Assembly: GCF_020991375.1 (NCBI RefSeq)
Contig: NZ_JAJLQZ010000014.1
Coordinates: 1-64,000, forward strand
Direction of reading: 5' to 3'
Length of the DNA: 64,000 nt
DNA from: Glycomyces amatae
Lineage (GTDB): Bacteria > Actinomycetota > Actinomycetes > Mycobacteriales > Micromonosporaceae
A program made the translations under genes and the position numbers. Below are positions 58,743 through 64,000 of the stretch, piece after piece. How positions within the stretch are numbered: the first letter of the stretch is position 1; every line of letters begins with the position of its first letter. The notes beneath the pieces are model-generated. The model did no database searches. It saw nothing but the letters and a program-made list of their open reading frames with translations, and was not told where the DNA came from.

Positions 58743-59170
58743 TCATACCCGGTTGGCGAAACCCTCGGTGCGCGACAGGAGCCAGTCGGGAACGCTGTAG
58801 GTCACGTTGCCGGAGTCGGCGAGGCTGACGTTCTCAAGCGGTGCAAGGTTGAGATTGCCGATCCCGACCGCGTCGAACGCGGGCGCCAGATGTCGGCGAG
58901 GCCTTCGGCGAGTTCGATGTATCTCCCTGCGCGGGTCGGCCCGCCGGTGACCCAGTCGAACAGCACTTGGATCATGATGTCGGGAACCGTTGCTCCTGAA
59001 ACCTTTACCTTGCTGGCCCAGATGAGGTTGCCGAGGACGGCGGACTCCCACGAACTGGAGCGGCCCGCGCACATCGCCGTCTCCGCATCGACGGGAAGGA
59101 CACCGTCGAGCTGGCGTGCGACTTCCTGAACCGCACGGCAGGCGAGGAGCAGTGCCGCCGGCCTCGGCAC
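58743..59170 (-). pseudogene. WVTGGP-family paralogue, frameshifted
   Basis: From GTG 59170 it reads PAALLLACRAVQEVARQLDG, TAMCAGRSSSWESAVLGNLI, IQVLFDWVTGGPTRAGRYIE, LAEGLADIW, then homology changes frame: APAFDAVGIGNLNLAPLENV, VPDWLLSRTEGFANRV, to 58743. The paralogue at 47304 codes WAPAFDAVGIG at this point; here a C is missing from the run at about 58884-58888 (cgccaga for cgcccacag). It lacks the N-terminal half of the 47304 gene. Only a partial copy existed, and it may be dead or mis-sequenced. Confidence 0.7.
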
Positions 59171-59180
59171 GGCGACGGTG

Positions 59181-59543
59181 TCACAGCGCCGCGGCCACAT
59201 GCGGCCAGATTGCAGCGACCTCATCTCGGGACAGCTCGGTCATGAGTGCGGTGTTGCCGCCGTACGGGATCACCGCGAAGCGCTCGCCGCCCGGGCACGA
59301 GGCGTCTCGATGCAGGAGCACTGCGCTTGCGACCGCTCCGAACTCGTCATGTGCCGCTAGCGCCGTCATGACCGCCTCGGGTTCGTCCATGATCGAGGCG
59401 TACCGGTCCGGGCCGGACTCGGTCACGACCCGGACCCAGTGCCCGTCGACGTCGTCCCACAGCTGCGCACGTTGGGGAAGGTGGACGTTCATGCCGGGCA
59501 TACGGACACCGATGTGCTGGTCCAGGCGAAGTTGCAGTCCCAC
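59181..59543 (-). CDS. Small protein, distant VVTEP-family member
   Basis: GTG 59543 with AAGGAG seven bases upstream. 120 residues: a short N-terminus, AQLWDDVDGHWVRVVTESGP, MDEPEAVMTALAAHDEFGAV, a strand, then RFAVIPYGGNTALMTELSRD and a final helix (EVAAIWPHVAAAL). The order of landmarks (LW.., W.RVVTE.GP, a helix, a G-rich strand pair, LS.DE.A..) parallels the family at 5779-7036. It is in a minus-strand run with 59560-59970. Function unknown. Confidence 0.7.
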   Translation of the reverse strand: MGLQLRLDQHIGVRMPGMNVHLPQRAQLWDDVDGHWVRVVTESGPDRYASIMDEPEAVMTALAAHDEFGAVASAVLLHRDASCPGGERFAVIPYGGNTALMTELSRDEVAAIWPHVAAAL

Positions 59544-59559
59544 GGGTGTTCTCCTTACT

Positions 59560-59970
59560 TCAGGTTTCTCGGTTCGGAGGAACACAGGGCTTCCCTGGCG
59601 GGTCCATGAGCGCAGGATCAGGCCACGAGGCAGGCACCTCATCCGAGACAGAACCAAGCTCGAGGCTTGACAGGTAGCCATCCTCGGTGAACAAGACGAG
59701 GTCGTGGATGTCATCGTCATACGCGGTGAGAGCGATCGGGCTAACTCGAGCGGGCGCCGGCGGTACCTGCTCGCGGTCCACTTCGAGTCCTGCTGAAGGG
59801 CACCCGCACGGGCATCCGGAGACGACCCGAGCGAACGGAATCTGCGCGCGCAACGCCGTGAAGACGGGGTCGTCACCGGCAAGGAGCACTTCCAAGGTGG
59901 CGACGACGTCGCCAGGAACGTGCGCGCCACGGTCGAAGTCAGCGCGGTCCCAGTGAGCGGCAGCGGTCAT
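59560..59970 (-). CDS. Hypothetical CGC-motif protein
   Basis: A 136-residue protein with a VEVLLAGDDPVFTALRAQ-like start, then FARVVSGCPCGCPSAGLEVD, a double CxC motif, and a beta-rich end (ALTAYDDDIHDLVLFTEDGY, LSSLELGSVSDEVPASWPD). From memory the VV..C.CGCP pattern followed by D.G...LLF...G.LS.LE occurs in small actinobacterial proteins found near toxin or immunity genes. ATG 59970 overlaps the stop of the upstream P-loop ATPase gene (ATGA). Confidence 0.7.
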   Translation of the reverse strand: MTAAAHWDRADFDRGAHVPGDVVATLEVLLAGDDPVFTALRAQIPFARVVSGCPCGCPSAGLEVDREQVPPAPARVSPIALTAYDDDIHDLVLFTEDGYLSSLELGSVSDEVPASWPDPALMDPPGKPCVPPNRET

Positions 59971-60584
59971 GACGATGCTTTCTCGGGGTCAGGAGTGAGT
60001 GCGAAGCTACGGTACTGCTCCAAGAGCTGGTCGCTGTAGGCCCCAGCCGCCCAGCGGACCGTCTCGGGGCGAGCGAGGATGATCAGCCCGAAGGGGCGCC
60101 GCGGATAGTACGAGAAGTAGTCCGTGCAACGCAGCAGCAGGACATGGATCATCGTCTGCACGGTCTGATCATCGGCGCTCCCGCGGAATGCTTCCAATCC
60201 ATCGACGACGAACACACCGTGGGCGGACCGTCCGAACCCCTTCATGGCCTCGATCGGGTCGGTTTCGGCAGTGTCCGGCCCGCCGAGTTCGACGGCAAAC
60301 GCGCGAAGCCAATGCGTGAACCAGACATGGTCGTGCTCCGGTGCCTTTGCCGCGAGCGCGGCCTGGAGCACGGCGGCGCTCGCATTGCCTGGCATCACAT
60401 GGACCGGTGTAGCACTGGCGGCCGCGAGACCGGTCGCGGCCTCCCAGGTTCTTGACGCGGTCAAATACTCAGTCAGGGCGGTCTTTCCCGCGCCGGGTCC
60501 GCCAGCGACCAGTGCGACCGGTAGACGCCCTGAGCCTGCGGACGCCAATGCCCGCAGTAGCGGCAGAAAACGTGCTGACGTCAT
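59967..60584 (-). CDS. P-loop ATPase, active-type partner of the ParA-like gene
   Basis: A 205-residue protein from ATG 60584. Walker A is GGPGAGKTAL (Lys34, Thr35) and a Walker B-like strand is GVFVVDGLEAF, followed by RPFGLIILARPETVRW. Its paralogue at 61573-62124 has the same length, order and C-terminal QLLEQYRSFAL/QLLNRYCDYDL ending but no P-loop lysine. The ParA-like gene lies between them, all three overlapping or spaced by under 40 bases, so they form one operon. Probable role: membrane- or DNA-linked ATPase in segregation or protein positioning. Confidence 0.8.
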   Translation of the reverse strand: MTSARFLPLLRALASAGSGRLPVALVAGGPGAGKTALTEYLTASRTWEAATGLAAASATPVHVMPGNASAAVLQAALAAKAPEHDHVWFTHWLRAFAVELGGPDTAETDPIEAMKGFGRSAHGVFVVDGLEAFRGSADDQTVQTMIHVLLLRCTDYFSYYPRRPFGLIILARPETVRWAAGAYSDQLLEQYRSFALTPDPEKASS

Positions 60585-61537
60585 GATGGTTGCCGCTCTG
60601 GCAGGAGCGCGGTCACCAGCGGCCCGGCGGCCGCGACGAAGCCGTCGAAGGCCGCCTCGACGAAGCGGCCCTCGTGCCATCCGGCGACGCCGGCAGTGTC
60701 AAGCCCGATGAGGCTCGGCAGCAGCAGGATCTCCAGCGGGTAGTGCGGTGCGGCCTCGTCATCGAGCGGCGGATGGAACACGTTGGGGTCCAGTCGCCCG
60801 GTGACCGGGTCGGGTATGTCGTCGTCGTAGAGGATGCTGAACGCGTCCCAAGCCCGCTCCCGGAGCGACTGCCGCCGCACGGCAACATTCGGACCGATAC
60901 CGGGCGCCATCGCGGCGACGACCCGCAGCTGCTCACGCATCGCTGGTGCCTGCCCGGACGTGAGCAGGCTCGTGAACCAGTCCCGGTAGGTGTCCCACGT
61001 GTCGGCGGTATCGGCGGCGAACAAGAACGCGAAGTCGCTCACGTCGCACAGGGCCGTATCGGCGAGCGGGTCGATCCCTGTGGGGGCGTCAATGAGGACC
61101 ACATCGGGGTAGCGACCGGACGCCTCCGCAACGGCGGCATTGCATGCGTTGAGCGCAGCGGCAAGCCGGTCGATGCGGGGTGCGACGAGACTGCTGGAGT
61201 GCTGGGGCCGGTTGCTGCCGCGGGCCGGCGCCACCCAGATCGCGCCGGTCCCCTCACCTGGCGTGTACGCGCTCGGTGCGACCAAGTCCGCTGTGGCCGC
61301 TGCTGATCCCTCCATCGCGTCGAGCACACCGTAACGGGGTAGGGCCGCGCCGGGACCGAGCATGAGGCGCCCGCCGGGAGAGCGAACGTCCAAGTCCACC
61401 AGGAGCACCTGGCGGCCCTGCCCAGCGAGGTGGCGGGCGAGCATGACCGCGGCTGTAGTGCGGCCAGTGCCGCCAGTGGCGCTGTGAAGGACGCACCGGG
61501 CGGTGTAGGTGGCGCCAGGCTCAGCTGGTTCGTTCAT
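60581..61537 (-). CDS. ParA/MinD-like ATPase with altered P-loop
   Basis: A 318-residue protein from ATG 61537. The deviant Walker A reads HSATGGTGRTTAA (residues 18-30): both lysines of the KGGxGKT signature are replaced, by Thr21 and Arg26. Then QVLLVDLDVRSPGGRL (switch region), YPDVVLIDAPTGIDPLAD (Walker B) and DFAFLFAADTADTWDTYRDW complete a ParA/MinD layout. Arg in place of the P-loop lysine occurs in some actinobacterial KGG-type ATPases and may still bind nucleotide. The flanking P-loop genes suggest a three-component ATPase machine. The name parA is withheld because partition has not been shown. Confidence 0.8.
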   Translation of the reverse strand: MNEPAEPGATYTARCVLHSATGGTGRTTAAVMLARHLAGQGRQVLLVDLDVRSPGGRLMLGPGAALPRYGVLDAMEGSAAATADLVAPSAYTPGEGTGAIWVAPARGSNRPQHSSSLVAPRIDRLAAALNACNAAVAEASGRYPDVVLIDAPTGIDPLADTALCDVSDFAFLFAADTADTWDTYRDWFTSLLTSGQAPAMREQLRVVAAMAPGIGPNVAVRRQSLRERAWDAFSILYDDDIPDPVTGRLDPNVFHPPLDDEAAPHYPLEILLLPSLIGLDTAGVAGWHEGRFVEAAFDGFVAAAGPLVTALLPERQPS

Positions 61538-61572
61538 CGTGGGGTTCCATTCAATGCAGCGGGGCGGGAGAG

Positions 61573-62124
61573 TCAGTCGAGGTCGTAGTCGCAGTAGCGG
61601 TTGAGCAACTGGGCGCTGTTCTGCTGCACGGCCCATCGCACCGTCTCGCGGCGGACGAACACGAGCAGCCCGAAAGGCCGGTCCGGTATCGACCGCAGAT
61701 GGTCAGCGGTGTCGAGCAGGAGCACTCGAATCATGGTCTGTACGGCGTCGTCGCTCGCAGTACCGATGAACGCTTCCAAGCCGTCGACGACGAACAGGCC
61801 GGTCCGGGATTTCCCGATCTCTTGGAGTACGTCGAACGGGTCGGTGCCATCGGGGACGGTTTCGCTGAGGTCGGCAACGAAGGTTCGGAGCCAGTGCCTT
61901 CCCCACGTGTAGTCCCAGTGCGGATCGGGCGCCTGAAGCTGTTCCTGGAGGAACGGTGCCGCAGCAGTGCCAGGACTGGCGTAAACGGGAGCGGCAGCAT
62001 CAGGACGGCTTGGCGGTGTCCAAGTGCTCGCGGCCGCGACCTGTCCGGCGAGCGCGGTCGCTCCCGTCTGCTCGCCGCTGACCAGGAGCGCCACCGGTAG
62101 GCGGTCCTGGTTGTCGATGGACAA
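61573..62124 (-). CDS. P-loop-dead paralogue of the 59967 ATPase
   Basis: A 183-residue protein (start at 62124, MSIDNQDRLPVALLVSG). The nucleotide site is GEQTGATAL, with Ala22 where the paralogue has Lys34. The rest of the fold is kept: GRHWLRTFVADLSETVPDG, RTGLFVVDGLEAFIGTASDD, VQTMIRVLLLDTADHLRSI, RPFGLLVFVRRETVRWAVQ. A dead copy beside a live one is typical of regulatory or structural subunits in a heteromeric ATPase. It is first of the three in transcription order. Confidence 0.8.
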   Translation of the reverse strand: MSIDNQDRLPVALLVSGEQTGATALAGQVAAASTWTPPSRPDAAAPVYASPGTAAAPFLQEQLQAPDPHWDYTWGRHWLRTFVADLSETVPDGTDPFDVLQEIGKSRTGLFVVDGLEAFIGTASDDAVQTMIRVLLLDTADHLRSIPDRPFGLLVFVRRETVRWAVQQNSAQLLNRYCDYDLD

Positions 62125-62251
62125 CCGGCTGATGGGACCAGGCAGGTCAGCGGCATTCGTCGTCAGGATGCGCTCCAGCGGCAGTCGGCAGCGGTGGCGA
62201 ACGGGTGCGGTGCGGTTCGTGAGGTGGTCACCGCAGCGATGGTGTCAAGTA

Positions 62252-63286
62252 TCAACTGGCAGTGTCCGCCTCGGGCTTGCCGGGGGTCGGTGACAAGCGG
62301 GCGAGCAGCTGACCATTGTGGGCTTCTGCGGATTCGGCACGGGCGAGTGCGGCTGCGAGGAGTTCCTTCGTTGAAGCCAGGTCCGTCCTGACGCCGTCCA
62401 GTTGTCGTTCGGCCGCGTCGGCGGCCCGTTCGGCGGCGCTGGTGCGGGCCTCGGTGCCTGCCAGGGCACGTTCCAGGTCGATGCGGGCCGTCTCCAGCTC
62501 GGCGACCCGGGTCTGGGCGGCGTCGTGAGCGCGCACGGTCCGCTCATGGTTGCGCCGCTCCTCATCGAGTGCGGCGTCGGCGGCGGACTGCGCCTGCTCG
62601 GCCGCACGGGCGCGCTCGTTGGCAGCCTGGGCTGTGGCGGCGGCGTCCCTCTCGCGGGCCTCGGCGGCGGTAAGGTCGCGGGCGGCCGTCTCGGCGGCGG
62701 CGACGGCCCGAGCGGCGGCGGCGCGCTGGTCGGCCAGGGCCTCCATCGCGGCCGCGACTTCCTGCCGGGCCTCGCGGACCTGTGCGTCCCGGTCGGCGAC
62801 GGCCTCGTTCCGCTCCTTCTGGGCGGTCTTGCGGGCCTCGACGGCCTCCTCGACGTCGCCTCGGGCGCGGGCAGCGGCGTCCCAGGCGGCGTTCTCGCTC
62901 TCGATCGCGCGGTCGCGCTCGACCACGGCCTGCCGGGCGCGTTCCTCGGCCTGCTCGGCGTACGCGAGCGCGTCGGACTCGACCGTTCCGATCCCGGCCT
63001 GGAGGGCCCCGACCGTGCCGACGATGCCCTCCAGGAGGTTCTTGATCTCGGTCAGGCGTGGCTCGCCGGCCTCCAGTGCGGCGACGACGCCCGCGGCGCG
63101 GTCGCCGAAGTCGGCGATGGCCACGTCCATGCCGGTGGCCTGCTCGCTCTGGCTGTCCTTGGCGGCCTGGAGGCGGCAGGCGTCAGAGCAGTACTTGCGG
63201 GGCTTGGTCTTGGACGGTGGCAGCTCGTTGTCGCAGTCGCGGCGGGCGCAGTACCGGGGCGGGGCCGGGGAAGCGGGCGTGTTCAT
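62252..63286 (-). CDS. Zinc-finger coiled-coil protein (KfrA/SMC-arm-like)
   Basis: A 344-residue protein. Residues 11-42 hold RYCARRDCDNELPPSKTKPR and YCSDACRLQAAK, a small treble-clef-like zinc finger. From about residue 95 to 335 it is an almost pure coiled coil rich in Ala, Glu, Arg and Gln (ARQEVAAAMEALADQRAAAA, ERARAAEQAQSAADAALDEE). A DNA-binding head with a long coiled coil is the plan of plasmid proteins such as KfrA that bind near their own promoter and shape the nucleoid, although KfrA has a different head. Its promoter region carries AT-rich repeats, and it precedes the ATPase operon. Confidence 0.78.
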   Translation of the reverse strand: MNTPASPAPPRYCARRDCDNELPPSKTKPRKYCSDACRLQAAKDSQSEQATGMDVAIADFGDRAAGVVAALEAGEPRLTEIKNLLEGIVGTVGALQAGIGTVESDALAYAEQAEERARQAVVERDRAIESENAAWDAAARARGDVEEAVEARKTAQKERNEAVADRDAQVREARQEVAAAMEALADQRAAAARAVAAAETAARDLTAAEARERDAAATAQAANERARAAEQAQSAADAALDEERRNHERTVRAHDAAQTRVAELETARIDLERALAGTEARTSAAERAADAAERQLDGVRTDLASTKELLAAALARAESAEAHNGQLLARLSPTPGKPEADTAS

Positions 63287-63317
63287 CGCCTCAGCTTAAC
63301 AGAAAGAAAGAGATAAA

Positions 63318-63356
63318 GGAATCTGTATCTCAGATAAGATAACGGAATCTGAATCT
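63318..63356. repeat. AT-rich direct repeats, candidate centromere or operator
   Basis: ggaatctgtatct at 63318-63330 and ggaatctgaatct at 63344-63356 match at 12 of 13 positions, with a period of 26 bases. Between them lies the palindrome tatctcagata (63326-63336). The block 63295-63360 is far more AT-rich than the window and sits just upstream of the zinc-finger coiled-coil gene, as centromere-like sites or autoregulatory operators do in partition modules. Confidence 0.6.
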
Positions 63357-63367
63357 ATGACACAGCG

Positions 63368-63583
63368 ATGGCCCGTGATAACGCCCCTTATCATGGGTTA
63401 AGATCGAGTAATGAGCGCGCGGCCGCCGCCTCGCGGGCGTCAAAGCTCGCAAAAGCCGCTTATGTGCGCATGGCATGGGCGCTGACCTGCGGTTTCGCTC
63501 GATCGAGGCGGCCGCGGCATCCCGACCGTGGCCATGACCCGGAACGACGCGGCCAAAGGCCGAAAAGGAGGAGGGCAGGATGA
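63368..63583 (+). CDS. Possible small basic protein
   Basis: ATG 63368 opens 71 codons with a helical centre (NERAAAASRASKLAKAAYVR) and an Arg-rich tail; TGA overlaps the ATG of the next gene (ATGA at 63580). The start lies inside the symmetric-site cluster and has no ribosome site, so a later start is possible. The basic composition would fit a DNA-associated protein; low certainty. Confidence 0.4.
   Translation: MARDNAPYHGLRSSNERAAAASRASKLAKAAYVRMAWALTCGFARSRRPRHPDRGHDPERRGQRPKRRRAG
63376..63393. promoter_or_regulatory. Inverted repeat in the AT-rich block
   Basis: TGATAA (63376-63381) and TTATCA (63388-63393) flank a six-base cgcccc. With the 13-bp direct repeats 20-58 bases to the left it enlarges the cluster of symmetric sites in this short non-GC-rich interval. 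Confidence 0.45.
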
Positions 63584-63747
63584 GACGGGGAATCACCTTG
63601 CGGCCGCAGTCGCGAGGCCAGCGCTGGGAGACCACACCCGATGCAGGCCAGGAACGTGTCCGTTATGCGGTAGGGCAAGGTACCAGCACCGACATGATTA
63701 CTTGCGGGAATTTCCCGGACCCTCCCACGGCGGAGGCCCGCCGGTGA
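63580..63747 (+). CDS. Small protein before the integrase
   Basis: A 55-residue protein. ATG 63580 has a very strong AAAAGGAGGAGGG ribosome site. It reads MRRGITLRPQSRGQRWETTP, then ERVRYAVGQGTSTDMITCG; the stop overlaps the integrase GTG (GTGA). Its location suggests an excisionase-like or coupling role, but there is no recognisable HTH. Confidence 0.6.
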   Translation: MRRGITLRPQSRGQRWETTPDAGQERVRYAVGQGTSTDMITCGNFPDPPTAEARR

Positions 63748-64000
63748 ACGCCGTGCCACAGCGATTCGACCCGCACGACGGGTCAGGCACACCCGCGGTC
63801 CCCTCCAGCGTCGACGAGCGCACCCGCGCCCTATGGCGATCCGCCGACGAGGTCCTGGCCGACGTGCGCGAGGCCGTCCGCCCCGAAAACACCAAACGCG
63901 CCTACACCCAAGATTGGGCCAAGTGGCAGCGGTGGGCCACTCTCCACGGCCGCCCTGACCCCGGCGCGGCCGAGCTGGCGCACCCCCTGCGGTTCGTCGA
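63744..64000 (+). CDS. Tyrosine recombinase (integrase), N-terminal part, cut by window end
   Basis: GTG 63744 overlaps the previous stop and the frame stays open to the edge (85 codons). The sequence RSADEVLADVREAVRPENTK, RAYTQDWAKWQRWATLHGRP is a typical SAM-like N-terminal core-binding domain of phage-type integrases (NT.RAY..DW..F..WC). The catalytic domain with the Arg-His-Arg-Tyr set must lie beyond 64000. It would mediate site-specific integration or dimer resolution of the element. Confidence 0.8.
   Translation, partial: MNAVPQRFDPHDGSGTPAVPSSVDERTRALWRSADEVLADVREAVRPENTKRAYTQDWAKWQRWATLHGRPDPGAAELAHPLRFV

Noticed and set aside
63410..63484. Alternative ATG ORF inside the 63368 ORF
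   Set aside because: Pro/Arg/Gln-rich, shorter, no coupling to the next gene.
1..64000. CRISPR array, tRNA genes and insertion sequences
   Set aside because: No regularly spaced repeats, no tRNA T-loop and acceptor pairing, and no transposase-like protein or terminal inverted repeats were found by eye.
1..64000. Stop-codon reassignment (TAG or TAA read as an amino acid)
   Set aside because: Only a few genes are interrupted, by different stops, and many clear genes end normally with TAG, TAA and TGA, so isolated mutations or errors explain it better.

Overview
The window is high-GC DNA with actinobacterial codon use: strong G/C third positions, many GTG starts, ATGA/GTGA stop-start overlaps. 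It carries families typical of Streptomyces-type actinomycetes and their plasmids and phages: DUF397, an actinophage-type protein opening MGRILRRVPLDFDWP, DUF3307, choice-of-anchor P, prim-pol and a KGG-type ParA-like ATPase. There are no rRNA, ribosomal-protein or metabolic genes. Instead there are replication and partition fragments, an integrase running off the right edge, many tiny coupled genes, paralogue families and broken genes. I read it as part of a large plasmid or integrative element of an actinomycete, not core chromosome. I saw no tRNA, CRISPR array or IS element.

Layout. 0-15 kb: mostly plus-strand runs of short overlapping genes of unknown function, with an SSB at 7.9 kb, HAD-like proteins, and tandemly duplicated small families at 5.8-7.0 kb and 12.8-14.8 kb. 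A minus-strand fusion of two Phd-like domains with an HNH nuclease lies at 4.1-5.3 kb. 15-20.5 kb: a CoiA-like nuclease (frameshifted), a long low-complexity acidic protein and an orphan YidC-like insertase. 20.9-25.9 kb: Cys-rich proteins, a prim-pol primase domain, a 704-residue unknown protein coupled to a GIY-YIG-like protein, and a strong hairpin closing the unit. 25.9-34.5 kb: a SUKH/SMI1 plus RNA-ligase ORF, a 1.2 kb gap without a convincing gene, a 510-residue coiled-coil protein, secreted and membrane proteins, a second SUKH protein and an HTH regulator with an apparent leaderless promoter and operator palindrome. 34.6-38.9 kb: a tightly coupled series of small genes, DUF397, a TOPRIM primase-like protein and a Myb-like protein. 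39-45.9 kb: AlbA_2/Schlafen protein, 2H phosphoesterase, DnaB-like protein with a degenerate P-loop, zinc-finger protein, DUF3307 and a TPR-type regulator. 46-59 kb: membrane proteins, a Pycsar-effector-like protein, a lower-GC GHKL-ATPase/PD-(D/E)XK nuclease gene beside a 26-bp perfect palindrome, further HAD and Myb paralogues, and a stand-alone tandem-Phd protein. 59.5-64 kb: a minus-strand unit of an active P-loop ATPase, a ParA-like ATPase and a P-loop-dead paralogue, then a zinc-finger coiled-coil protein, AT-rich repeats, and a tyrosine recombinase cut by the window edge.

Functional reading. Replication and maintenance functions (SSB, prim-pol, TOPRIM, DnaB-like, ParA set, integrase) are scattered among likely conflict genes (HNH/Phd, SUKH, RNA ligase, AlbA_2, PycTM-like, GHKL nuclease, GIY-YIG). 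The most system-like block is 59.97-63.4 kb, which looks like a partition-type module of unusual composition. The GHKL-nuclease locus at 50.4-52.6 kb and the SUKH-RNA ligase ORF at 25.9-27.4 kb are the best single-locus candidates for undescribed defence or repair systems.

Caution. At least seven genes are split by apparent one-base shifts, most next to short C or G runs, and three others by single in-frame stops. Some or all of these could be sequence errors, so pseudogene calls here are provisional.
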